Shown here: one piece after another, positions 26,721 through 35,100 of the stretch | Position numbering within the stretch: the first letter of the stretch is position 1 | How the letters are laid out: every line of letters starts with the position of its first letter | Source: an uncultured bacterium | GTDB lineage: Bacteria; Planctomycetota; UBA1135; GCA-002686595 | DNA: 64,000 nucleotides | Direction of reading: 5' to 3' | NCBI GenBank assembly: GCA_937910685.1 | Contig: CALEMP010000205.1 | Span: 22,563 to 86,562 of the forward strand | Position numbers and translations under genes: made by a program | Notes under the pieces: generated by a model | Database searches by the model: none | Seen by the model: only the letters and a program-made list of their open reading frames with translations | Told to the model about the DNA's origin: nothing

Positions 26721-27929
26721 ATGCACACACCCCTCCTGACCCTAGCCCTCGCGGCCATGTCTATTCCGGCCATGTCTATTCCGGCCATGTCTTCGCCGGC
26801 GACTGCACTCCCCGCAGTCTTCCCCGCCGCGTGTTCCAGCGCTCCACAGTCCGGCAAAGCTGACACGATTTACCGACGCAACGAGCGCACTGGCCGGGTG
26901 ATTTCCCTCACCGGGGTCGTGCTGGTGAACAGCCTGACCGAGGTCCGGCTCGACCGCGGCGGCAAGACCGCCAACTACGATGCGACCTCGGTCGTGCGCA
27001 TCGACTGGGGTTCCGTGCCCCCCTCCTATCGGGACGGCATGACCTACCGCCGTCGCGGTGACTGGGCCCAAGCGATCACCAGTTTCCGAGTAGCTGCCAC
27101 AGATGCCAGCACCCGTGAGGTTCTACGAGCCGATGCCCGCTTGAAGTCCTGCGAAGCCCTCATGCGCTTAGGCGCTAGTGATGCGGGCCAATTCCCCGAG
27201 GCAGCCAAGGAGGCCGAGCGACTTCTGACCGATTTCGCCACCAGCAGCTTGGTGCCCCACGCCCGGGCGATTCAGGCCAGGGCCTTGCGCCTTTCTGGCG
27301 ACACCGCCGGGGCAGCCACAGCCTTTGAGAGCCTCTACGGCGAGGGCTCCTCCGACCCCGCCACCCCCGGATACGACCGTCAGGCCTGCCTCGAAGCTGG
27401 CCTCCAGGCCGCTTGGTGTTTTTTGGACACGTCCGAGACCCTCAAGGCGCGGGAACTTTTCGGCGCGGCCAAGGGTGCCCTCGAAGGTATGGCTGCTGGC
27501 ATGGGCGCTGGCGACCCCAAGGTCCTCAGCCAGCTGAACAATCACGCCGGAGAAGCAGCCATGGGCGAAGGCTTTTGCCTGCTCGCGGGCGGGGATGCCT
27601 CGGCAGCCCTCTCCTTCTTCGAACTCACCACCACCCGGGGCGATGCTCCCGCTGGGGCCCGCTACGCGGCGATCCTGGGGCGCGGAGAGGCCCTGATGGC
27701 CCTCGACAAGCTGCGCGACGCTCAGCTTTGTTTCGCCGAGGTCGCCGCCCTTGAACACACCAACCCCGACCGGGCCGCGCGAGCGGTCCTGGGGCTGGCT
27801 CAATCCACCCTGGCTCTTGGTGACGGCGATGCAGCCGGTGCCGCGCGCCGGTGGCTCACAGTGATCACCGAGTCCTACGGTGACACCCCCAGTGCCCGCA
27901 AGGCATCAGATCTACAAGGAAACCTGTAG
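26721..27929 (+). CDS. Exported TPR-like protein with repetitive signal region
   Basis: 402 residues from the ATG at 26721, which lies 48 bases after the preceding stop. The N-terminus MHTPLLTLALAAMSIPAM is followed by repeats of SIPAM/SSPAT and a possible lipobox FPAAC near residue 38. Next comes a short beta-rich domain (GRVISLTGVVLVNSLTEVRL) and then TPR-type helices (WAQAITSFRVAATDASTREV; AATAFESLYGEGSSDP; ASAALSFFELTTTRGDAPAG). It probably acts with the preceding TPR protein and the TolQ/ExbD genes that follow. The in-frame ATG codons inside the repeat are alternative starts. Confidence 0.8.
   Translation: MHTPLLTLALAAMSIPAMSIPAMSSPATALPAVFPAACSSAPQSGKADTIYRRNERTGRVISLTGVVLVNSLTEVRLDRGGKTANYDATSVVRIDWGSVPPSYRDGMTYRRRGDWAQAITSFRVAATDASTREVLRADARLKSCEALMRLGASDAGQFPEAAKEAERLLTDFATSSLVPHARAIQARALRLSGDTAGAATAFESLYGEGSSDPATPGYDRQACLEAGLQAAWCFLDTSETLKARELFGAAKGALEGMAAGMGAGDPKVLSQLNNHAGEAAMGEGFCLLAGGDASAALSFFELTTTRGDAPAGARYAAILGRGEALMALDKLRDAQLCFAEVAALEHTNPDRAARAVLGLAQSTLALGDGDAAGAARRWLTVITESYGDTPSARKASDLQGNL
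26753..26797. repeat. 15-bp tandem repeat in the signal-peptide coding region
   Basis: The unit ggccatgtctattcc occurs at 26753-26767 and 26768-26782, followed by a degenerate third copy at 26783-26797. Each unit is five codons (S-I-P-A-M), so copy-number change would lengthen or shorten the signal region without shifting frame. Confidence 0.9.
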
Positions 27930-28002
27930 GCTTCCTCTCCCCGGGGCGGTATAGACTCCGCTTCCTCAAAAACTCACAACCCCTAGACACAGCACCTCGG
28001 TC

Positions 28003-28707
28003 ATGAACATTCAATCCTTCCTCGGTCAAACCGCGATCCGTATAGCACCCCTCCTTGTGCTCTGCGCAACCCCCGCCCTGGCCCAAGACGACAGCATCGG
28101 CGACCTGATCGCCAAGTCCGGCATCATCGGCTGGGCCATCATCGTTGTCTCAGTCATCGCCCTCGCCGTGATCATCGAGAACTTCATCACCCTCAAGCGC
28201 GACAAGCTGGCACCCCCCGAGGTGATCGAAGAGATCCGCGGCCTGTTCGACGACGAACAGTTCCAAGACGCCATGGAAATCTGCGAGAACGAGCCCAGCT
28301 TCTTCACCGCAGTCTGCGGCGCAGGTATCGGCAAGATCGGTCACGGATACGATGTGATCGAGAAGTCCATCGAAGAAATGGGCGACGAAGAGTCGATCCG
28401 TTTGCACCAGAAGATCAGCTGGCTCTCCCTGATCTCCAACGTGGCACCCATGATGGGTCTGCTCGGGACAGTGTCCGGAATGGTTGAGGCGTTCAACTCG
28501 ATCGCCTCCTCCGGTGGACAGGCCTCCCCCGCTGAATTGGCCGGTGGTATTTCCAAGGCCCTCCTGACCACCATGTTTGGTCTGGTGGTTGCGATCCCCG
28601 TGACCGCTTCCTTCGCCTTCTTGCGGAACCGCATGGTCCGGACCATCATCGAAACCGGCGCGATCATCGAAGACCTCTTCGAGCGCTTCCGTCCCGAGTC
28701 CAACTGA
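28003..28707 (+). CDS. MotA/TolQ/ExbB proton-channel protein
   Basis: 234 residues. An N-terminal cleavable-looking segment (IAPLLVLCATPALAQDD) is followed by the TolQ/ExbB three-helix layout: IIGWAIIVVSVIALAVIIENF, then a cytoplasmic stretch, then ISNVAPMMGLLGTVSGMVEAF and ISKALLTTMFGLVVAIPVTASF. The LLGTV-GM and LxTT-GLxVAIP motifs are the family's proton-path signatures. With ExbD/TolR it forms a rotary-type motor using the proton gradient across the inner membrane to move periplasmic partners. Two ExbD/TolR genes follow directly. The extra N-terminal signal-like segment is common in planctomycete-type members, as I recall. Confidence 0.93.
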   Translation: MNIQSFLGQTAIRIAPLLVLCATPALAQDDSIGDLIAKSGIIGWAIIVVSVIALAVIIENFITLKRDKLAPPEVIEEIRGLFDDEQFQDAMEICENEPSFFTAVCGAGIGKIGHGYDVIEKSIEEMGDEESIRLHQKISWLSLISNVAPMMGLLGTVSGMVEAFNSIASSGGQASPAELAGGISKALLTTMFGLVVAIPVTASFAFLRNRMVRTIIETGAIIEDLFERFRPESN

Positions 28708-28715
28708 TTCCGGAT

Positions 28716-28745
28716 CGCTGGCCTGGCGCGACGTCACGGCCAGCG
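28716..28745 (+). other. Hairpin between the TolQ and first TolR genes
   Basis: Arms cgctggcc (28716-28723) and ggccagcg (28738-28745) form an 8-bp perfect stem with a 14-base loop nine bases after the TolQ stop. No T-run follows; a stoichiometry-setting attenuator or processing element is possible. Confidence 0.45.
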
Positions 28746-28829
28746 CCCGGTTCGGGTCTAAGGACTCGGACCGATCACTAGCCCCATGAGTAGCAAGCAG
28801 CACCCGACCGGCCCCGCGAGGTAACCCCT

Positions 28830-29339
28830 ATGAACATCTCTAGCTCAGATCCCGAAACCGAAATGGAAATGGACATGACGCCGATGATCGACGTCGTCTT
28901 CCTACTGATCATTTTCTTCATGATCATCACGGATATGTCCCAGAAGGACTTGGAGGAGTTGGAGCTGCCCATAGCCGCCAAGGCCACCGAGGACAAGCCC
29001 GACCCGGATGAGAACCGACCGATCCTCAACATCCCCCACACGGGAGTGATCATTGTGCGTCGTGAGCCCCTCTACAACCCCGAATTGGACGACGGCAAGC
29101 CCGAGCCCTATGCAGAGGTGAAGCGCTATTTGTCCACCGCGGCTGAGATGATGCCCCAGGAGCCCCTTGCCGAGGGAAGCAGTGTCATGCTCCCGGACGA
29201 CCCCCTGCTGGTGCGGGCGGACGAAAGCACCCTCTTCAAGCACATTCAAAAAGTGCTGGAACTCTGCGGACAAGAGGGCATCCAAATCTGGAAGGTCCAA
29301 CTTGCTGTTTCCGTGCCCGAAGATGATGACGAGAACTAG
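28830..29339 (+). CDS. ExbD/TolR-type protein 1
   Basis: 169 residues. A short acidic cytoplasmic tail leads into the family hallmark EMDMTPMIDVVFLLIIFFMI, with the proton-carrying Asp at residue 21 inside the single transmembrane helix. The periplasmic part (about 38-169) is longer and more acidic than in E. coli TolR, with an insertion rich in Pro/Glu/Asp (TEDKPDPDENRPILNIP). The end, LLVRADESTLFKHIQKVLELCG and IQIWKVQLAV, is the ExbD C-terminal fold. Separated from the TolQ gene by 122 bases that include a hairpin. Confidence 0.92.
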   Translation: MNISSSDPETEMEMDMTPMIDVVFLLIIFFMIITDMSQKDLEELELPIAAKATEDKPDPDENRPILNIPHTGVIIVRREPLYNPELDDGKPEPYAEVKRYLSTAAEMMPQEPLAEGSSVMLPDDPLLVRADESTLFKHIQKVLELCGQEGIQIWKVQLAVSVPEDDDEN

Positions 29340-29408
29340 GACCGGCAAACCCTAAGCCTGGGCCCGAAAGGACCCGCCCCCCACCACACGCAACAAAGGA
29401 CGAACCAA

Positions 29409-29963
29409 ATGTCAATGATCCAAGACCTCAACAACGAAGAAGTCGAAATGGAGATGACGCCGATGATCGACGTCACCTTCCTGCTGCTGATCTTTTTCAT
29501 GGTCACCCTCAAGTTCAAGACCCTTGAGGGCAAGCTCAGCGCTTACCTGCCCAAGGACGTGGGGGTCAACTCCACCGAAGCCGAGCCCATCGAGAAGGTT
29601 GAAGTTCTCGTACGGGTGCGGGTAGAAGGCCGCAAGGTGACCCCGGACGGATTGCCCTACGTGGATGAGACCGGTAAGAGCCGCTTTGTATGGAACCGTG
29701 ATCCGGCCCTCGGCGAAGTGCGCGTGCTGGAGTACTCGGTAATGAACAAGAAGACCAACGACCTCAACGAGTTGGCCCAGACCCTCAAGCGCATCTTCCG
29801 GGAGCGTGAAAAGTTGATGCCCGACGGCAAGAAAGTCCCAGCCACCATCGACCCGCGCTTCGGCACGGTCTATGGAGATGTGGTGCCGGTGCTCGACGCA
29901 GCCATCGATGCTGGCTTGACCGACATCACCTTCGTCGGTGCCTACGACGAAACGGTGAAGTGA
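29409..29963 (+). CDS. ExbD/TolR-type protein 2
   Basis: 184 residues, a diverged paralogue of the gene just upstream. The tail again ends in VEMEMTPMIDVTFLLLIFFM with Asp21 in the membrane helix. The periplasmic domain differs: KFKTLEGKLSAYLPKDVGVN, then a central strand region (VEVLVRVRVEGRKVTPDG) and a closing VPVLDAAIDAGLTDITFVGA. Having two different ExbD partners for one TolQ/ExbB suggests either a heteromeric D-dimer or two alternative outputs. A perfect hairpin terminator follows. Confidence 0.92.
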   Translation: MSMIQDLNNEEVEMEMTPMIDVTFLLLIFFMVTLKFKTLEGKLSAYLPKDVGVNSTEAEPIEKVEVLVRVRVEGRKVTPDGLPYVDETGKSRFVWNRDPALGEVRVLEYSVMNKKTNDLNELAQTLKRIFREREKLMPDGKKVPATIDPRFGTVYGDVVPVLDAAIDAGLTDITFVGAYDETVK

Positions 29964-30009
29964 TCAGCTGAAGGAACCCCACGCCGGGCATCTCGCCCAG
30001 GGGGGGTAA

Positions 30010-30050
30010 GCAAAAAGGGCCGCAGGATGATTTCCTGCGGCCCTTTTTGC
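30010..30050 (+). terminator. Perfect bidirectional intrinsic terminator
   Basis: Arms gcaaaaagggccgcagga (30010-30027) and its exact complement (30033-30050) make an 18-bp stem with a five-base loop; the stem ends in a T5 tract on the plus strand and on the minus strand alike. It closes the TolQ-TolR-TolR unit 46 bases after the last stop. Confidence 0.9.
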
Positions 30051-30269
30051 GTGCACAAACAGAGTCCTCTTCTGAGTGGGGCCGCTTGTCCGTTTCTGAC
30101 TTCGCCGCCCAGGGAGCAGGTTTCGGCTGGGTCCAGCCCTGCCCCTGCCCCTCCATGGGCCAGGGCGCCTCTTTACCGGTGGAGAGCTCCTCACATGCGC
30201 GGCTGCCCAGCCAAGAAAAACCCAAGGGCTGATTGCCCATAGAGGGCCTAGCCACCCCCCTCAGGCCCT

Positions 30270-30349
30270 CTTGACCCCGTGCCCCTCCCTACCCACACCC
30301 AGATCATCGCTTGACCCCGTGCCCCTCCCTACCCACACCCAGATCATCG
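30270..30349. repeat. Perfect 40-bp tandem duplication
   Basis: Positions 30270-30309 and 30310-30349 are identical over all 40 bases and abut. Each copy begins c-TTGACC and ends agatcatcg. It lies in untranslated DNA between the terminator and the second secretin gene. TTGACC could be a -35 element, but no convincing -10 follows within either copy. Confidence 0.95.
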
Positions 30350-30667
30350 GGGGCGCTGTCACTCATTGCAGCCGTTCCTGTCCCCTGAATTCCCGTCCCA
30401 GCTCAAGACCAAAGGGGGGTCACGGGTAGGGGGCCCCAACCGGTGCCCCCACAGGCCAAGAAACTAGTGGATATTTTGCTGCCCCGGTCTTGGACACCCC
30501 GGCTGTGATTCGGCTATCCTCTCGCCTCCACAATCGGCCCCGGAACCCCTGACAGGGATCTTCGAAGCCTCTTGAGGAATGGTGTAGCCCACGCAGATGT
30601 GTGGGGTAGACCAAACACTCCGCTCCCCAGCGGTCTCCCCCCCCCCCTTTTCCCACGTTCCTCTTCC

Positions 30668-33337
30668 ATGAGGCTCCCCCGTATGCGGTCCGCCGGAACG
30701 ATAACGCTATCCCTCCTGTTCGTCGCAGCTTGCGCTGCGCCCTCCTCTAGCACCGATCTCAGCGCAACCAGCAGCACCACAGCCAACGAGGCCGGTACTG
30801 TTGCGGATGCTGCTGTAGGTGCGAAAGCTCAACCCAGCGCCACCAACGCTTCCAGCACCCGCCGAACTTCGTTCGCCGAAGTGCAGGATGACCCCCTCCA
30901 GGATGCTGGTGCCCGTCAGGAAGCACGCCGAGAGGCGCGCGCCCTGATCGTGGAAATGCATGTGGACGAGGCACGCCACCTCAAAGAGAACGGTCGTCTG
31001 CGTGATGCAGCCCGTGAACTTGCCGGCGCCCTCGAACTGGCCCCGGACGATCACGGTGTTCAGACCTTGGCTGCGGAAATCGCCAGCCTCTTGGGAGACC
31101 CGAACGGGGACTTCCGAACGGTCTCACGAATGCTGACCGACGAGTGGCAACTGCGCATTGAGCAGCTTGAGTCCGACGCGCAGGATCTTCTGGATCGGGG
31201 CAAGCTAGCCCTCTCCCGTGGAGACTACGACAAGGCCGTGGCCGAGCTCTCCTTGGCCCAGGTTTCTGTGGCCCGCGCCCCCCAGGGAATCGACTGGGGT
31301 GGCATGGAAGGCGAAGTGGACGGGCTCCTTGAGCGCGCTCGCTCCGAGCGCATGGCCTACACCGAAGCCCAACGCAACAATGCCGAACAGGCTGCCTTCG
31401 ACGCCATCCGCTCAGCCGAAACCGCCGAACGCGAACGCGGTGCCGCGGTCACCCGCAACATGGTGGCTCGTGCATCCCAAGCTTTTGAGTTGCGGCGCTT
31501 CGATGACGCGGTGGACCTAGCCGACCAGGCTCTCGAAATGGACCCGCGTAACAAGACTGCCTACGACATCCGCGAGGCGGCCTTCACCGCCGGACGCAAT
31601 CAGGCAAGCGAGACTTACATCACCGAGAAGGCCGAGCAATTCGCCCGTTGGCGCGAAAGCCTCGCCGCACTCACGATCCCCCGCACGGACAACGTGACCA
31701 TGCCGGGTAAGGACGAATGGCGTCGGATCACCAAGCTCCGCAAGAGTCGCCGTGGTCTGGACCTTTCCAGCAAGGTCTCAGCCGAGGAGCAAGAATTGCG
31801 CAACCTGCTACGCAAAACCACCGTGGTCTTGCCGGGCATTGAAGGGGAAGAGGAAATCTCCCCCCTGATCCGCATCATCGCCGACTACACCCAGCTGCCG
31901 ATCCTTGTGGATCCCGCTGCTGAAGACGCGGTTCTCAGCGCCGGCGCTGTGTTTGATGTGAACTTCCCCAACCCGATCACCGTCGAGCAAGCCCTCAACT
32001 TCCTTTGCGAAGTGGGCGGCGAAGAGGTGACCTGGACCGTTCGTCACGAAGCGGTGATTGTCACCACCACTAACAAGGCCCGCGGCGCGCCCCAGCCTTA
32101 CTACCACGACGTTCAGGACCTGATCATGGGTCTGACCGACTTCACCGGCCCGCGCATCGACCAATTGCGCCTGCTCGATGCACTGGAAGACGAGGACGGC
32201 GGAGGCCCCTTCGGCGGCGTACTGGAGACCCAGCGCCTGATCGAAATCGACGACCTGGCTACCATCATCCAGGAGAACATCGCGGTTGGTTCCTGGGAGG
32301 CCGATGGCGTTTCCATCCAGCCCTCCGAAGGCGGCATCCTGATCCGCCACTCGGTTGAGGTACAAGGACAAGTGCAAGCCTTCCTCGAAGACCTGCGTAG
32401 CTTCAACTCCTCGATGGTCACCATCGAGTCACGCTTCATGTCCGTTGGCGACTCTTGGATCCAAGAGATCGGCGTAGACTTCCGCGGCAACGACGGAGTC
32501 GATCTTTCCGACGTGCAGAACGGCCTCGAGGACATGTCCTCCCGTGGACTGGACAACGGCGGCACGGGCTCAGACGGCTCGAACGCCGCTGGTCCCCCCT
32601 CCTCCGGCTTCTTCTTCGACGACGGCAACGACGGCGACTTCCGAGGCCGCACGGAGAACTACTTCGGAACGGCCCTTGGCAGTGCGCTCAACACCATCGG
32701 CGGCATGACGTTCCAAATGGATTTCCTTGATGATGCCGAGATCAACATGGTCCTGAGGGCCATTGAGAAGTCGAGCACCTTTGAGTTGGTCAACTCCCAG
32801 ACCCTGAGTGTCAACGACACCCAACGGGCCTATGTGGCGGTTGTCCTGCAGAAGGCCTACATCCAGGACTTCGACGTGGAAGTTGCCCAGTTCCAGGCTG
32901 TTGCTGACCCCCAGGTCAACGTTCTCATCGAAGGTGTCGTGCTTGACGTGCGCCCCACGATCCACGAGAACCGCCAGTACCTGACCCTCGAGATCCAACC
33001 CACGGTCGCCAAGGTGGTCAACGTGCGCAACATCTCCACTACCCTTGGTGGCAACACCAGCCCGGTCAACTTCGAGTTGCCCGAGTTGCAGGTTCAAAGC
33101 ATCAACACCTCGGCGGTAATTCCCGACGGTGGCTCGATCCTGTTGGGTGGCATCTCGGACATCCGCACGGTGGAACGCCGCGCCTCGGTGCCCTGGATTT
33201 CCGAGATTCCCATCCTGGGCTTCCTCTTCAAGCAAGAGGGCTACAACGATGAGCGTGAGAGCCTGATGATTCTGATTCGGGCCCAAATCACCGACATCCG
33301 CGAGCAGGTCAAGACCAAGCTTGAGACCCAGTACTGA
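30668..33337 (+). CDS. Second lipoprotein secretin with TPR-containing N-terminal half
   Basis: 889 residues from the ATG at 30668 (ATG at 30683 also possible). The signal TITLSLLFVAAC has a V-A-A-C lipobox. Helical/TPR segments cover about residues 80-330 (LRDAARELAGALELAPDDHG; RRFDDAVDLADQALEMDPRN). An N0/STN-like region follows (ISPLIRIIADYTQLPILVD; EQALNFLCEVGGEEVTWTV), then an N-domain (VQGQVQAFLEDLRSFNSSMV) and the secretin core. The core closes with ASVPWISEIPILGFLFKQ and RESLMILIRAQITDI. It is a clear paralogue of 20952-23579 in layout but well diverged. Its own terminator and leader suggest separate expression from the motor genes. Confidence 0.9.
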   Translation: MRLPRMRSAGTITLSLLFVAACAAPSSSTDLSATSSTTANEAGTVADAAVGAKAQPSATNASSTRRTSFAEVQDDPLQDAGARQEARREARALIVEMHVDEARHLKENGRLRDAARELAGALELAPDDHGVQTLAAEIASLLGDPNGDFRTVSRMLTDEWQLRIEQLESDAQDLLDRGKLALSRGDYDKAVAELSLAQVSVARAPQGIDWGGMEGEVDGLLERARSERMAYTEAQRNNAEQAAFDAIRSAETAERERGAAVTRNMVARASQAFELRRFDDAVDLADQALEMDPRNKTAYDIREAAFTAGRNQASETYITEKAEQFARWRESLAALTIPRTDNVTMPGKDEWRRITKLRKSRRGLDLSSKVSAEEQELRNLLRKTTVVLPGIEGEEEISPLIRIIADYTQLPILVDPAAEDAVLSAGAVFDVNFPNPITVEQALNFLCEVGGEEVTWTVRHEAVIVTTTNKARGAPQPYYHDVQDLIMGLTDFTGPRIDQLRLLDALEDEDGGGPFGGVLETQRLIEIDDLATIIQENIAVGSWEADGVSIQPSEGGILIRHSVEVQGQVQAFLEDLRSFNSSMVTIESRFMSVGDSWIQEIGVDFRGNDGVDLSDVQNGLEDMSSRGLDNGGTGSDGSNAAGPPSSGFFFDDGNDGDFRGRTENYFGTALGSALNTIGGMTFQMDFLDDAEINMVLRAIEKSSTFELVNSQTLSVNDTQRAYVAVVLQKAYIQDFDVEVAQFQAVADPQVNVLIEGVVLDVRPTIHENRQYLTLEIQPTVAKVVNVRNISTTLGGNTSPVNFELPELQVQSINTSAVIPDGGSILLGGISDIRTVERRASVPWISEIPILGFLFKQEGYNDERESLMILIRAQITDIREQVKTKLETQY

Positions 33338-33387
33338 TCCCTGAGCAGAGGCTTGCCCCGCAAAGGGTCAGCTCACTGCAACCAATC

Positions 33388-33430
33388 AGCGGCCCAGTTT
33401 CCCCCCGGGGATGACTGGGCCGCTTTTCTT
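33388..33430 (+). terminator. Intrinsic terminator after the second secretin gene
   Basis: Arms agcggcccagt (33388-33398) and actgggccgct (33414-33424) form an 11-bp stem, followed directly by tttcttt. It ends the secretin transcript 50 bases after the stop. Confidence 0.85.
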
Positions 33431-33525
33431 TGGGCCCTGCCCCCCCCGCTCACTGCCTGCCTCCCGGATCTAGGATCCCACGGCTGCCCCCCATCGGCAT
33501 CCCTAGCCGCTATCCTCTTAGGGCC

Positions 33526-34269
33526 ATGCAACCTCTCCGCGCAATCCTCTTCGACGTCGACGACACCCTTTTCTCGACCACAACCTTTGCCTCCAAGGCG
33601 CGCCGCAATGCTGTGCACGCCATGGTGGAAGCAGGGCTCAAGATGGATGAGGAGGCGGTTTACTCCGAGCTGCAAGAGGTCATCCGGGAGTTCAGCTCAA
33701 ACTACAGTCAGCACTTTGACAAGCTCCTCATGCGCTTGCCCCTCGCCGCTCAAGTGCGCACCAACCCGGCCCTGATCGTGGCCGCGGGCGTGGCAGGCTA
33801 TCATGACACCAAATTCCGGGACCTACTGCCCTTCCCCGATGCGATCCCGTTCCTCAAGGCCGTGCGCGAAGCGGGCCTGATCACGGGGGTGGTGACCCAC
33901 GGCTTGACGGCCAAGCAAGCGGAGAAAATTGTTCGTCTCGGACTCCTACCCCACCTGAACTCCAACGCGATCTTCATCTCGGACCAGCTGGGCATCGCCA
34001 AGCCCAACCCTAAACTCTACCAGGCAGCCCTGCGCGCGATTGGCGTGGCCCCCGAAGAGGCCATGCATGTGGGCGACTCTCTGAGCCACGATATTGCCCC
34101 TCCCAATAGCCTGGGAATGCGTACCGCCTGGATTTACCGCACGGCGAAAGAAGGCCAGGATCTAGCGATCAAGCCTTCCCATCGAATCCAAGAGTTCCAA
34201 GAATTGGCCACGATCCTGCGATCTGAGTACGGCCTCGATATTCCCCAGTTCGAGGTTCCACGGCCCTAG
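33526..34269 (+). CDS. HAD-superfamily phosphatase
   Basis: 247 residues from the ATG at 33526; the open frame extends upstream through the terminator, so the longer start is excluded. Motif I is ILFDVDDTLF (D10 nucleophile, D12 acid/base). The helical cap has RRNAVHAMVEAGLKMDEEAV. Motif II is GVVTHG, motif III is the Lys of IAKPNPKLY, and motif IV is MHVGDSLSHDI. This is the subfamily IA layout shared with YjjG-like and TIGR02253-like proteins. Typical substrates are nucleoside monophosphates or small sugar phosphates, but the real one is unknown. Upstream of the superoxide dismutase gene with a gap of 128 bases. Confidence 0.9.
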   Translation: MQPLRAILFDVDDTLFSTTTFASKARRNAVHAMVEAGLKMDEEAVYSELQEVIREFSSNYSQHFDKLLMRLPLAAQVRTNPALIVAAGVAGYHDTKFRDLLPFPDAIPFLKAVREAGLITGVVTHGLTAKQAEKIVRLGLLPHLNSNAIFISDQLGIAKPNPKLYQAALRAIGVAPEEAMHVGDSLSHDIAPPNSLGMRTAWIYRTAKEGQDLAIKPSHRIQEFQELATILRSEYGLDIPQFEVPRP

Positions 34270-34397
34270 GCCAAAAACTGGGCTCCGATTCCAGAGAGCC
34301 CGATCCACGTATCCCCCGGTGCATCCTATGATCCCGGGACAACGCGCTGCGGCGCACGACCCTGCCCCCGGCATTAACCCCTGATCCCAGCATTCCC

Positions 34398-34979
34398 ATG
34401 TCCCACACCCTCCCCGACCTGCCCTTCGCAAGTGACGCCCTCGCGCCCTGGATGAGCCCCGAGACCTTCTCCTATCACCATGGCAAGCACCACGCAACCT
34501 ATGTGAAGAACCTGAACAATCTGCTCGAAGGCAATGCCCTCGCGGATGCATCCCTGGAAGACATCGTTTGCAAGAGCGAAGGCGGCATGTTCAACAACGC
34601 GGCCCAGCACTACAACCACTCCTTCTTCTGGAACTGCCTGCGCCCCGCGGGCGGCGAAGGCCCCTCTGGAGATTTCCTTGCGGCGATCAACTCGTCCTTC
34701 GGTTCACTTGAGAGCTTCCAAGAGCAATTCACCAAGGCAGCCGCCACCCTCTTTGGCAGCGGCTGGGCCTGGCTTGTGAAGAAGAGCGACGGATCCCTCG
34801 CTATCAGCGCCATGTCCAATGCGGGCTGCCCCCTCACCGAAGGAGACACCCCTCTCCTGACCGCTGATGTTTGGGAGCACGCCTACTACGTGGACCACCG
34901 TAACGCCCGGCCCGTCTACCTGGCCGGCTTCTGGAGCCACGCCAACTGGGAGTTCGCCACTGCCAACTGGGCTGGCTGA
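34398..34979 (+). CDS. sodB: Iron-type superoxide dismutase
   Basis: 193 residues, the normal length. Metal ligands sit at H27 (within SYHHGKHHATYV), H74 (HYNHSFFWNCL), D157 and H161 (ADVWEHAYYVDH). Gln70 (NAAQHYNH) in the outer sphere is the feature that separates Fe-SOD from Mn-SOD. The enzyme converts superoxide to oxygen and hydrogen peroxide in the cytoplasm. It has no signal peptide. It converges on the regB/regA-like redox regulator pair, a context that suits oxidative or respiratory adaptation. A TATGAT hexamer lies at 34327-34332 but lacks a clear -35. Confidence 0.96.
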   Translation: MSHTLPDLPFASDALAPWMSPETFSYHHGKHHATYVKNLNNLLEGNALADASLEDIVCKSEGGMFNNAAQHYNHSFFWNCLRPAGGEGPSGDFLAAINSSFGSLESFQEQFTKAAATLFGSGWAWLVKKSDGSLAISAMSNAGCPLTEGDTPLLTADVWEHAYYVDHRNARPVYLAGFWSHANWEFATANWAG

Positions 34980-35070
34980 GTGAACGGGCTACGCGGGCAG
35001 AGACACTTGCCCGTACCGTTGAGTTTCATCTCGCGTAGAGCCATTTGATTCACGGACCGCCGGAGTCACG

Positions 35071-35100
35071 GCGCAAAAATACACTGCGCAAAAATACACG
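35071..35100. repeat. 15-bp tandem repeat
   Basis: gcgcaaaaatacact (35071-35085) and gcgcaaaaatacacg (35086-35100) are adjacent copies differing only at the last base. The second copy runs into the left arm of the terminator hairpin that follows. Confidence 0.9.

Larger units (their letters stand above)
29964..30667. other. Gene-free stretch between motor genes and second secretin
   Basis: 704 bases with no supported gene. It contains the terminator at 30010-30050, a perfect 40-bp tandem duplication at 30270-30349, a weak promoter-like pair (TTGGAC at 30490 and TATCCT at 30515, 19 bases apart) and an 11-base C-tract at 30637-30647, 20 bases before the secretin start. Confidence 0.6.

Noticed and set aside
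27950..27955. TATAGA as a -10 element for the TolQ/ExbB gene
   Set aside because: No -35-like hexamer occurs 16-18 bases upstream.
30027..30242. Short plus-strand frame after the terminator
   Set aside because: It starts inside the terminator hairpin and encodes a Pro/Ser/Cys-rich peptide without support.
33511..33516. TATCCT hexamer 10 bases before the HAD gene, also seen at 23672 and 30515
   Set aside because: Similar words recur at very different distances from starts and lack -35 partners at normal spacing; chance is as likely as a shared promoter class.
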